A stretch of DNA of 64,000 nt from Streptomyces sp. NBC_00425. GTDB lineage: Bacteria; Actinomycetota; Actinomycetes; Streptomycetales; Streptomycetaceae. The stretch spans positions 8,618,001-8,682,000 of the forward strand of contig NZ_CP107928.1 in the NCBI RefSeq assembly GCF_036030735.1, written 5' to 3'. The position numbers and the translations under genes were made by a program. The notes below the pieces were generated by a model, which saw only the letters and a list, made by a program, of their open reading frames with translations, was not told the DNA's origin and did no database searches. How positions within the stretch are numbered: position 1 is the first letter of the stretch; each line of letters starts with the position of its first letter. Below are positions 24,731 to 33,432 of this stretch, piece by piece.

Positions 24731-25549
24731 GGGGGGCTCCGTGATCCTAAGCCTAAGGGTTGTTGATGATTCTCCGATTGCCGCCCGCCGGGACCGCCCA
24801 GGGTGAGATGCTTATTGGCCTTGCCGGAGCGTCCAGATGGGCTGGGCTGTGAGACGTGGCCGATCAAAGCAGCCTGACCGTCGGCCACTTCGCATGTGTC
24901 ACGTTGTGGGTTTTCTCCCAATATCAGCATTGCAGGGTTCCGGGTGCGGTGCCACATTTCACCGCCCAGTTGCAGAAAGGGTGTTGACTTTTTCGATTTC
25001 ACATAACTCCCCGCATTCGCCCCGATTCTTTGGGTGGAGGCGGGTGTCGCGTCGAGGGTCGAGCTTCTCTACTGGCCGTGAGGGGCCGCGAACAGCGCAC
25101 GGTTGACGGTTTGCTGAGTTGGGGAGGTCACGGCCCGGCCGGCGCCCGAGGGAACGAGGGCGAGATCCACCGCGTCGCCCCGTCCGACGTGCGGGTCCCG
25201 CCTGCATATGCGGTGTCTGCCGCGCCTCTTCGGAGCGATTTTCGGCTGTGCAGGTTACTGCGCCGGTCCCTTCGACCCGGCCATGCACTGCGAAGGCGCG
25301 CTCCAGGGCACACACTGGAAAGACGAGTTCACCTTGCCTTCGATCCTGGTCACGCATCCTCCGCTTCCGGGACGGCCCAGTGTTGCGGGGCGAAAACAGG
25401 TCGGAGCAATCGACCGCATACCTGAATGCCGGCAGTGGGCGAGGAGGCGGCCTGTCTGTCTCGACACAACCAGCTGCCCGTGACGGGGAGAAGGCGCCCC
25501 GTCCACGAGTGGAGACGCACAAGCCACCGAGGCGAACTGGAGCCAAGCC
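24731..25549. other. 819-bp stretch without a recognised gene
   Basis: It separates the divergent protease and the CYTH-like protein. Part of it (24740-25030) is less GC-rich than its surroundings and probably holds the protease promoter. No frame on either strand has a recognisable domain. Confidence 0.45.
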
Positions 25550-26305
25550 ATGAACCTGCACCCGGTCGAGATCAAGGTCAACGTAGAGGGCGACGTCTCC
25601 GCGGCGCTGTCGGCCCTCGGGGGGACCCAGGACGCGATGGCGACGCGTCTCATCTGGTTCGCCGAAGAGGCGAAAGGCGTGGCCGAGGGGCGGCTTCCGC
25701 TTCTGGACAGCGGCGGGATCATACGGTTCAGAATCGGTGCCGCTTCGGACGACCTGACCGTCAAGCTGCGCCCGTGCACTGTTGCACAACTGATCGGCCG
25801 GTTCTCCGAGGCCTTCAAGGAGGAACCTTTCACCTACAAGATCGAGGAGGACTGGTCGGCGGCGGGCCGGGTGCTCGCGGCCTCCGCGGTGCGTACGTGT
25901 TCCCCGGGGACTCTGTCGGACGCGGTGGAACCCGGAGCAGATCCCACCCGTGCGATCGACGCCCTGCAGAAGCAGTTCCTGTCCACCTGCGGGCCCGCGG
26001 TTCCGCTCGACGGGCTGGTCGCGCTGGGCCCTGTCCTCTCGGCGAAGGCCGACGACGTTCCGCTCGACGACCTCGAGGTGGACCTGGAGACGTGGTCGGC
26101 CGTCGATCTCGAGTTCCTGGAGGTGTCCTTGCGAGTGAAGCCCAAGGACGAGGACGACGCCGAGAAGCTGACCGCCAGGGCGGAGCGTAAACAGCGGAAG
26201 CTGGAGGACGCGGTGCGCGAGCGCGGGGTGACCCTCTCCGAGAATTCGGAGAACAAGACTCGCCGCATTCTCACCGCCTTGACGCAGGCGGTACGAACCA
26301 GCTGA
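25550..26305 (+). CDS. Hypothetical protein, possibly CYTH-like
   Basis: 251 aa, ATG 25550 with GGAG 7 nt upstream. The pattern is EIKVNVEG at the N-terminus, TRLIWF, a strand pair around RFRIGAASDDLTVKLR, YKIEEDW, a basic/acidic middle and LEFLEVSLRVKPKDEDDAEKL. Alternating E/K strands followed by a helix resemble the triphosphate-tunnel (CYTH) fold, but key residues are not certain. The C-terminal third is a highly charged helix. Not recognised with confidence; codon use looks native. Confidence 0.6.
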   Translation: MNLHPVEIKVNVEGDVSAALSALGGTQDAMATRLIWFAEEAKGVAEGRLPLLDSGGIIRFRIGAASDDLTVKLRPCTVAQLIGRFSEAFKEEPFTYKIEEDWSAAGRVLAASAVRTCSPGTLSDAVEPGADPTRAIDALQKQFLSTCGPAVPLDGLVALGPVLSAKADDVPLDDLEVDLETWSAVDLEFLEVSLRVKPKDEDDAEKLTARAERKQRKLEDAVRERGVTLSENSENKTRRILTALTQAVRTS

Positions 26306-26394
26306 GGCGGTGCCTGAGTTGGCCGTGCAGCACCGACTTATGACAGTTGCGGTGCGGTCCGCCAAGGCGAACTCGTCACGGGTGACGCTGAAGT

Positions 26395-26474
26395 GGCCGC
26401 CCCCCGGTGCAGGTGCCGTCCTCGTGCAGGAAGAACGGTTCGATCAGCGCCCACAAGCCGTCGTCCACGATCCA
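26395..26474 (-). mobile_element. Fragment of an IS5-type transposase
   Basis: On the minus strand, 26474-26408 reads WIVDDGLWALIEPFFLHEDG, which corresponds to the first residues of many Streptomyces IS5-family transposases. A stop precedes it and stops follow at once, with no terminal repeats seen. It is a small scar of an insertion, next to the truncated sigma factor. Confidence 0.6.
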
Positions 26475-26480
26475 CGAAGG

Positions 26481-26927
26481 CTATGACCTGCACGTTTCAT
26501 GGGCCGTATCGAAGAGCTTCGGCGCGCCCCGACCGGAGAACCGGAGAACCTGCGTATTCGATTGCGTAGTTCCACCGGAGCCTCCGGTAGACAGCGTGGG
26601 GAGACTCGCCCATGAGCTTCCTGACGAAGCCGTGGTGTCACGCCGGATGTCGAGGGCAGGGGTGAGCGCCGCCCCGGGATCCTCGCTCGGCGTGCCCAGC
26701 CCGGACGGCAACGGCCGCCGCGCCCGGCCCTCCAGCGCGGTCATGCAGGCGTTGGTCGCGATCCGGTACAGCCAGGTCCGCACGGACGCGCGTGTGCGGT
26801 CGTACCGGTCGTGGGCCTTCCAGGCGCGCAGCATCGTCTCCTGCACCAGGTCTTCGGCCTCGTGGAACGAGCCCAGCATCCGGTAGCAGCAGACCAGCAG
26901 TTCACCCCGGTACGGCTCGAAGTCCAC
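26481..26927 (-). pseudogene. Truncated ECF sigma-70 factor (region 2 only)
   Basis: From GTG 26927: [35 protein letters not shown] and [17 protein letters not shown] are sigma region 2 of a large-type (sigma-G/SigJ-like) ECF factor. After about residue 85 (SEDPGAAL) the sequence is unrelated, Ser/Thr/Gly-rich, and runs to a stop at 26481. Region 4 and any SnoaL-like C-terminal domain are missing, so it should not recognise a -35 element. It abuts an IS5 scar, the probable cause. Confidence 0.75.
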
Positions 26928-27066
26928 GGGCCCGTCATGGCGCAGCGGGGAGACATGCGGACCGTCGCACCGACAGCCGCGCAGCCGGAAGCCGGTGGCC
27001 GGTGGCGACCGTGGGCCCGGGCAAGGTGAGCGGGGTGCCCTTCGCCGGTACGCCCCGTTGCCGGAT

Positions 27067-28058
27067 TCATCGCCAGAGGAAAGCGGGAGCGGCTGCCACG
27101 GCGCCCAGGCCCGCCACGAAGTTCGCGATCACCAGCAGCCAGGTGTGCGGGGCGAGCGCGAGCAGCAGCGGGGGCCTCGCCATCAGGCCCATCAGCGCGC
27201 AGCCGACCAGGATCGCCCGCCGGGGCCGCCAGCTCAGCGACAGCACGCCGCCGGCGACCGCCCCGAGCGAGGACGCGGCGACGGCCAGGCCCCAGCCGGT
27301 GCGGCCGATTCCGGTGGTGTCGGCGACGGCCGGGCCCAGCACGGTGAACGAGGCGGTGACGCCGGCGTTGAGGAAGCAGAAGGCCACCACGATCACGCAC
27401 ACCCAGGTGCGCGAGGTGAACTCACGCCAGCCGACGCGCAGTTCGTGCACGATGCCGGCCCTGGGCGAGGGCGGCGCGGCCTTCACGCGGACCAGCGCGA
27501 AGGGCACGGCGGCGAGCGCGAAGCTGAGGGCGTCGACGGTCAGGCCCCAGCCGGGGCCGACCGCGACGACCAGGAGGCCGCCCAGCGAGGCGCCGACGAT
27601 CGCCGCGCTGCTGCCCGCGATCCGGGAGAGCGCGAGGGCGGCGCGGCGGGCCTCGGCCGGCACGGTCTGGGGCAGCAGGGCCTGGGCGGCGGGTTGGTAG
27701 CAGGAACTCGACGCCCCGTTGACCGCGGCGAGCGCCATCAGCAAGGGATGGCGGCGTGGTGGGTGAGGACCAGGGCAGCGACCACCGCCTGGCTCGCGGC
27801 GCTGACCACGCTGCTGCCGACCAGCAGCCGGCCGCGCGGCAGCAGGTCCGCCAACACCCCGCCGTACAGCAGGAAGACGATGCCGGTGAGGGAGTGGGCG
27901 CCGACCACCAACCCGAGCGAGCCGACCGAGCCGGTGGCGTCGAGCACGGCGAAAGCCAGGGCGATCGGCGCCGCTCCGTTGCCGAGCAGATTGGCCGTCG
28001 TACCGATGAAGAGGTGACGGAACGGGCGGTGGCGCATGGGCACCGGGGCGGCTGACAT
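27067..28058 (-). pseudogene. Frameshifted and 3'-truncated MFS exporter
   Basis: From ATG 28058 the frame codes for the first three or four helices of an MFS_3-type exporter (FRHLFIGTTANLLGNGAAPIALAFAVLDATGS, GGVLADLLPRGRLL) and stops at 27738. A neighbouring frame carries on without loss (LLMALAAVNGASSSCYQPAAQALLPQ, ADTTGIGRTGWGLAVAASSLG) to 27067. A single-base loss near 27745 explains the switch. The last three or so helices are also missing: the sequence ends at AAPAFLWR. If the slip is a sequencing error, the protein would still be truncated. Confidence 0.8.
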
Positions 28059-28861
28059 GCGCCTGATCGTCGGAACCGGGCGGCGCGTCCGTCACCGGGA
28101 TATAGGACGGGCACCGGTCCCGGCGGGCCTGGTCTTCTTCGTCCGGTTGCCGACGGCTGCCGAGTCCGTGCCGGTACGTCTGTAGCCGCCGACGTAGCTC
28201 GAGGCGGCCGCCGCCCGGCTGGTTCCGTGCTGACTTCGGCGGCCGGGATCGTGGAAAGCCACAGGTCCAAGGGTGTCCCACCAGGTCGCGCACCCGAGTG
28301 GCTCGGTGCGAACGTCAAGGTGACAGCGCGTGGGAAGTCCGTTGAAAGGTGTCTCCGGCGTCTGCTGGGGGAAACTGCGCGACGCCCGGCAGGTCCCCCG
28401 AACGAGGCTGATCCGGTCGCGCGGACACGGCGGCCGCCGGGAGGACGTCCGCTCCCCCCCGCGGGGGTGGGTCGGGGCCTCGTCCGGAGAGTCGTGGTCA
28501 CCGCGTGATCAAGATCGGCTGACCGCGCCACCTCCGTCGCCCCGGGGGCGGCGCCGCGTGTGGGGAGGTGCTCGCGAGCCGGGTGAGGGCACCGTCGGGG
28601 CGGAGGCTGACGGCAGGTCAGGTCGCGGATGCGGAGTCGCGCCGAAAGTCCCCGTTGTCGCGATGTGTGCGGTATCACGCACTTCAAGGGTCGCCCAAGT
28701 TGTGTGAGTCACAGCGGAAATGTCCCTTTGGCGTCCATGCTCGACACGCACACAGCGACTCCCGAAGCGGAGCCCCTCGGCATGGGCGCGAAGTTCCGAA
28801 GTGGCCCATGACGCCGTCCTCGTGACGTTCCTCCTCGTTCCCCTCGAAAGGGTGCACCATC
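28059..28861. other. 803-bp stretch without a recognised gene
   Basis: No frame on either strand shows a known domain. The last 150 bp are less GC-rich and probably hold the promoter of the type III PKS gene. Confidence 0.45.
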
Positions 28862-30046
28862 ATGGCCGCTTACCTCTGTCCCCCTGCCGTGATCCACGGC
28901 GAGCACACTGTGCGGACCAGCCAGATCGTGGCGGAGGTCCGCGACCGGCACCCGCACGCGCCGTGGGCCCCGCGGATCGACGGCATCGCCGCAAGCACGG
29001 GCATAGAGACCCGTGGCTGGATGCTGCCGCTGGAGACCGCCGTCGCGCCCGGCGACGGCGGCGGCCTGCGGACCTGCGGTGTCGGACCCGCCCAAGAGGC
29101 GCTGGCACGCGACGGGTTCAGCCCGCAGGACGTGGACCGCGTGATCGCAGCCCTCGAAGCGATACCCGCGCCGCAGACCGTCCAGGAGCGCACCGCGCCG
29201 GCCTGGGAGGCCGTGCAGTCCTACGGGGAGCGCGCGGCCCGCGGGGCCCTGCAGATCGCCGGCCTGGACGCCGCGGACGTCGACTGCCTGATCACCAGTC
29301 ACTCCACCACCCCGGCGCTGCCGGGTCTGGATCTCGCCCTGTCCAACAGGCTCGGGCTCCGCAACGACACGATGCTGCTGCCGGCCACGCAGTGGGCCTG
29401 TGTCGCGGGGACCCGCTCCCTGGCGCTGGCGGCGGACCTCGTGGCCGCGGACCCCGACCGCGTGGTCCTGGTCGTGATCTCGGAGGCGCTGAGCACGACC
29501 TACCAGCCCGCGGACGACACCCTGGAGTCCCTGATCGTCCGGCTGCTGTTCGCGGACACCGCGGTAGCTGCGGTGGTCACGGGCCGCCCGAGGCACGAGT
29601 CGGTGCTGAGGCTCGACGCCGCCTGGCATCACACCCTGCCCGGCACCCAGGACCTGCACCGCCTGGAGACGCGGGCCGACGGCGCCCACTTCGTGATGGA
29701 CCGCCGCGGGCCGCGCGCCGTGCAGGAGACGGTCACCGCGATGTGGGAGTGGCTGCGCGTCCGCTACGAGGACGCCCCCGACGCCTGGCACCCCGACGTG
29801 CTGCTGGCGCACCCCGGCGGGACCCGGGTGCTGGAGTACATGGAGCAGACGATGCCCGACACCTGGCCGTCGGGTCTGCTGGACCACAGCCGGGAGAGTT
29901 ACACCAGCGGCAACCGCGGAGGCGCCGCCGTCTTCGACATCCTGAGGCGGGCGCACGACGCCGGCCAGAAGTCGGGCGATCGCGCCGTCCTGTACGCGGC
30001 GGCGCCGGGACTCACCGCCACCGCCCTGGAAGGGGAGTGGCTGTAG
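28862..30046 (+). CDS. Type III polyketide synthase
   Basis: 394 aa, ATG 28862 with GAAAGG upstream. Thiolase-fold chalcone-synthase family: catalytic Cys180 in ATQWACVAGTRSLALA, His317 in LLAHPGGTRVLEYME, Asn351 in TSGNRGGAAVFDIL. The residue before the ALxxC motif is unusual (QWAC instead of the common GC or GGC). It would make alkylresorcinol- or pyrone-type products from acyl-CoA starters and malonyl-CoA. No tailoring enzyme is adjacent on the same strand; a methyltransferase lies 2.4 kb away on the other strand. An orphan PKS by context; the product cannot be predicted. Confidence 0.87.
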   Translation: MAAYLCPPAVIHGEHTVRTSQIVAEVRDRHPHAPWAPRIDGIAASTGIETRGWMLPLETAVAPGDGGGLRTCGVGPAQEALARDGFSPQDVDRVIAALEAIPAPQTVQERTAPAWEAVQSYGERAARGALQIAGLDAADVDCLITSHSTTPALPGLDLALSNRLGLRNDTMLLPATQWACVAGTRSLALAADLVAADPDRVVLVVISEALSTTYQPADDTLESLIVRLLFADTAVAAVVTGRPRHESVLRLDAAWHHTLPGTQDLHRLETRADGAHFVMDRRGPRAVQETVTAMWEWLRVRYEDAPDAWHPDVLLAHPGGTRVLEYMEQTMPDTWPSGLLDHSRESYTSGNRGGAAVFDILRRAHDAGQKSGDRAVLYAAAPGLTATALEGEWL

Positions 30047-30097
30047 GGCGCGCCCGCGCCTGGTCGCCGTACCGCCCCGGCCTGCCCGGCTGCCGTC

Positions 30098-32260
30098 TCA
30101 CCTCGCGACTTCCGCCCAGACCACCTTGCCGGTGTCCGTCCACCGCACCCCCCACCGGGTGGTGAGCCGGTGCACGATGTGCAGTCCGCGCCCGCCGTCG
30201 TCGAGGAGACCGCCCCGGCTCAGACGCGGCCTGCCGTTGCCGGTGTCGCCCACCTCGCACAGCAGGCCGTCACCGGCCCTGATCAGGCGTACCGTGACGG
30301 GGCCCGTGGCGAACCGCACGGCGTTCGTCACCAGCTCGCCGACGAGCAGTGTCACGTCGTCCCGGATGTCGTCCCTGGTGTGCCATCGCCGCAGCAGCGT
30401 GTCGACGTGCGCGCGGGCCCGGGCGGGCGCGTCGTCGCGGGCGGGCAGCCGCCAGGTCGCGGTGTCCTCCTTGCGGTAGCCGATCGTGCGCACGAGCAGC
30501 AGCGTCACGTCGTCGCGCCTGCGCACGGGCGCCAGCGTGGCGACGAGGTGCCGGGCGGCCTGTTGCAGGGCGTCCCACGGATGCACCGCGGACATGGTGT
30601 CGGCCAGCCTGCCGATCCCCTCGTCGATCGACAGGGCCGGGTCCTCCACCAGGCCGTCGGTGTAGAGGGCGAGCAGGGAACCCGGGGGTGCGTCGAACGT
30701 GTGGACGTCGAACGGCTCCCGCAGCGCGAACTCGGCGCCGAGGCCGGGGTGAGGGGTGACCGCGAGCGGGCCCGCCCGGCCGTTCGGGAGCACCAGGACC
30801 GGCGGGAGATGGCCGGCGCTGGAGAGCGTCACGTGGTGGCCGACCGGGTCGTAGAGGGCGATGCAGCAGGTGGAGCCGAGGGCGCTGTAGCCGGCCGCGA
30901 GCCCGGAATCCGCGTCGTCCAGCAAGGTCACGGTCTCGTCCAGGTGCTCCAGCACCTCGTCGGGCGCCAGCCCTGCGGACAGCAGGGCGCGTGCCTCCAT
31001 GCTCAGCTGGCCCATGGTCGCCGCGGCCCCCAGGCCGTGCCCGACGACGTCTCCGACCACCAGCGCGGTACGCCCGTCGGGCAGCGGAAAGCTGTTCACC
31101 CAGTCGCCGCCGACGCCCGCGCTGTCGGGGGTGGCGGGCTGGTAGACGCTGGCGATCTCCATGGTGTGGCCGCTCGTCCGGGGCAACAGCCTGCGCTGCA
31201 GCGCCAGCACCTGGGTGTGCTCGCGGTGGTGCTGACGGGCCAGGTCGACGTGATGGGCGGTCCTGGCCACGAGTTCCTGCAGGTCGAACAGCTCGCTGTC
31301 GCGGAAGGGGCAGTCCGCCCGCCGCCAGACCTCCGCCACGCCCAGCACGACGGGCGGCCTGCCGTCCAGGACCAGCGGTATGCACGCCACACTCGCCGAG
31401 CGGTCGCCCGGCACCAGGGCCCGGATCACCCGGGGACTGCCGAGCAGCCGCTCCACCGCCTCCCGGTCCGGTATGACGATGGCCTGCGGCGCGTCGTCCC
31501 GTCGCACCGCCTGCGCCAGGAGGCGGCTCGCGTCGTTCGGAAGATCGTCGCCGGGAGTCGTGTACCCCGCGGGCCACACCCGGTCCGGCACCAGGGCCGC
31601 CCGCCGCAGCCGGATGCGCCCCTGTGCGTGCTCGGTGACCCCCTCGCCCGTCCACACGGCGAAGTCGAGGTCGACGGCGGCCACGTCTCCCCACGCCAGC
31701 AGGGACTCCGCCAGTGACTGCGCGGTCTCGCCGATGTCGAGCGAGGTGCCGATCGCGGTCTCGGCGGCGTACAGGTGCAGCCGCCTGGCCATGGCGATCA
31801 AGGAGACGGTCAGCCCGTGCTGGGGCGCCGCCGCGGGGAGGATGCTCATGGAGACCACCAGCTCCGACCCGTCGTGGCGCCGCAGACGCTGGATGCGGGC
31901 GACGTGCGCCTCACCTATGTCCAGGACCTGCCGCAACCGCCGGGTGACCGTGGGCACGTCCCCCGGGGGCAGGAGATCCGCGAACGGGCGTCCGACCGCG
32001 GCGTCCAGACCCGTGAACACGGCGGCTTCGAGATTGCAGCGGGTGATCCGCAGATCCCCGTCCAGGCTCACCACGCCGAGGATCTGGTCCTGGCGGTCGG
32101 CTGCCGGGTCGTCCGGCGGCTGCGGGCGGGGGGCATGGCCGCCCTGCGCGCCGGCCGATCCTGCGGCCGCTGCCGGGCCACCGCGCGAGGAGTAGCGTCC
32201 CAGGGCGCTGCTGAGCAGGTCGAACGGGGATGAGGACGAGGGCGACGGCGTGGAGTCCAT
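30098..32260 (-). CDS. PAS-GAF-SpoIIE phosphatase with anti-sigma-type ATPase domain
   Basis: 720 aa, ATG 32260. Order: disordered Ser/Ala/Gly-rich 1-55; PAS about 57-155 (ILGVVSLDGDLRITRCN); GAF about 165-340; linker helix 340-365; PP2C/SpoIIE phosphatase about 370-565 with GVGGDWVNSFPLPDGR, VGDVVGHGLGAAA and LLALYTDGLVE; HATPase_c about 590-720 with LLVGELVTNAVRF and GRGLHIVHRL. Such proteins dephosphorylate anti-sigma antagonists and may phosphorylate them through the kinase-like end, controlling alternative sigma factors in response to light, redox or small molecules. It is convergent with the PKS gene. Confidence 0.9.
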   Translation of the reverse strand: MDSTPSPSSSSPFDLLSSALGRYSSRGGPAAAAGSAGAQGGHAPRPQPPDDPAADRQDQILGVVSLDGDLRITRCNLEAAVFTGLDAAVGRPFADLLPPGDVPTVTRRLRQVLDIGEAHVARIQRLRRHDGSELVVSMSILPAAAPQHGLTVSLIAMARRLHLYAAETAIGTSLDIGETAQSLAESLLAWGDVAAVDLDFAVWTGEGVTEHAQGRIRLRRAALVPDRVWPAGYTTPGDDLPNDASRLLAQAVRRDDAPQAIVIPDREAVERLLGSPRVIRALVPGDRSASVACIPLVLDGRPPVVLGVAEVWRRADCPFRDSELFDLQELVARTAHHVDLARQHHREHTQVLALQRRLLPRTSGHTMEIASVYQPATPDSAGVGGDWVNSFPLPDGRTALVVGDVVGHGLGAAATMGQLSMEARALLSAGLAPDEVLEHLDETVTLLDDADSGLAAGYSALGSTCCIALYDPVGHHVTLSSAGHLPPVLVLPNGRAGPLAVTPHPGLGAEFALREPFDVHTFDAPPGSLLALYTDGLVEDPALSIDEGIGRLADTMSAVHPWDALQQAARHLVATLAPVRRRDDVTLLLVRTIGYRKEDTATWRLPARDDAPARARAHVDTLLRRWHTRDDIRDDVTLLVGELVTNAVRFATGPVTVRLIRAGDGLLCEVGDTGNGRPRLSRGGLLDDGGRGLHIVHRLTTRWGVRWTDTGKVVWAEVAR

Positions 32261-32466
32261 GCTGCTCTCTCGGCATTCCCCGGCCCAGCGCCGGGTGCGT
32301 TACTCGGACCCGTGCGACGGGGCCCCGAGATCCCTGACCGCACACCTCATTGAATAACACCGGGCGTCGCTTCGCCCACACCAGCGGATCGCGTGACGGA
32401 CACGGAGGGTGAGGCGGCGCCGCGGGCGAGCGGCCCGTGCGCCCGCCGACGGCCCGGCGGCCGGCC

Positions 32467-33210
32467 TCAGAGCGGCTTGCGCCACACCGAGATGTGCTTC
32501 GTGGAGTCCTGGGTGAACGGTGACCCGTCCCAGTCGGCGACGCGGCGTTCCGGCTCGAGCCCGGCGATCCGTGCCATCAGGTCGAGCTCGGCCGGCCAGG
32601 CGTACCGGTGCCGGGAGGCGTCGCGGCGGTAGCGGCCGTCGTCGTCGCCGTCGCGGGTGAGGTGGTGGGAGACGAGGACCTGCTCGACGAGGTCGAAGGT
32701 GTCGAAGCCGAGATGCCGCTCGGACACGTCGAACGGCACCGCGACCTGGCCGGGCGGCAGGAACCGCAGCGGCGGTACGTTCAGCTCGACGACGAATCGG
32801 CCGCCGGGCGCCAGATGACGTGCGGCGTTGCGGAAGCACTCGACCTGCTCGTCCTGTGTGAGCAGGTTCGTGATGGTGTTGTAGACGAGATAGACCAGGG
32901 TGAACGCGCCGTCGACGACGGTGGTGGCCATGTCCCCGACGGTCACCGGGAGGGCTTCCTCGTCGATCTTGCGCCGTAGCCGTGCCGTCATGTGCTCGGA
33001 CAGTTCGATGCCCGCGACCGGCACGCCGCGTTCCCGGAGCGGGACGCCGACCCGTCCCGTCCCGATGGCGAACTCCAGCGCCCGGCCCTCACCGGCGAGC
33101 TCGGCGAGGAAGGCGAGCGTGGGCCCGAGCACGGCGGCCGAGGACATCGTGGTCTCCTCGGCGTCGTAGCGGTCGGCGGTCGCTCGCGTCCACAGTTCGC
33201 TGCTCGTCAT
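32467..33210 (-). CDS. Class I SAM-dependent methyltransferase
   Basis: 247 aa, ATG 33210. Rossmann methyltransferase core: ALEFAIGTGRVGVPL (motif I, residues about 43-57), VAGIELSEHM, DMATTVVDGAFTLVYLVYN, and a post-core region with RHRYAWPAELDLMARIAGL. It could modify the PKS product, but the distance and orientation make this speculative. Divergent from the GH30 gene. Confidence 0.83.
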   Translation of the reverse strand: MTSSELWTRATADRYDAEETTMSSAAVLGPTLAFLAELAGEGRALEFAIGTGRVGVPLRERGVPVAGIELSEHMTARLRRKIDEEALPVTVGDMATTVVDGAFTLVYLVYNTITNLLTQDEQVECFRNAARHLAPGGRFVVELNVPPLRFLPPGQVAVPFDVSERHLGFDTFDLVEQVLVSHHLTRDGDDDGRYRRDASRHRYAWPAELDLMARIAGLEPERRVADWDGSPFTQDSTKHISVWRKPL

Positions 33211-33275
33211 GGGCCGTCACTCTGCCGGGCGCCGCAGGGTGCTGTCGACGGGTTTCGTCGCCCGCGGCACACGGA

Positions 33276-33289
33276 TGCAAGCGCTTTGC
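33276..33289. promoter_or_regulatory. Candidate LacI-type operator upstream of the GH30 gene
   Basis: TGCAAGCGCTTTGC, with an AAGCGCTT core and near-palindromic ends, is of the kind bound by sugar-responsive LacI regulators. It lies 143 bp before the GTG start. A short tandem of TCTGTTCGG units follows at about 33389-33408. Confidence 0.45.
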
Positions 33290-33432
33290 GGATGTATCGG
33301 ACGCCGGGAGGCCGGCCCCCGCGTTCCGACTCGTCCGCCGTCTTGACGAGTTCATGGCCATCCTCAAGCATGCCCAGAGCGCGATTCCTTCTGTTCGGTT
33401 CTGTTCGGCTCTGTGTTGTGAAAGGGAGTGCT

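Noticed and set aside
26481..26927. Functional short sigma factor
   Set aside because: Region 4 is replaced by unrelated sequence and the break is next to an IS5 scar.
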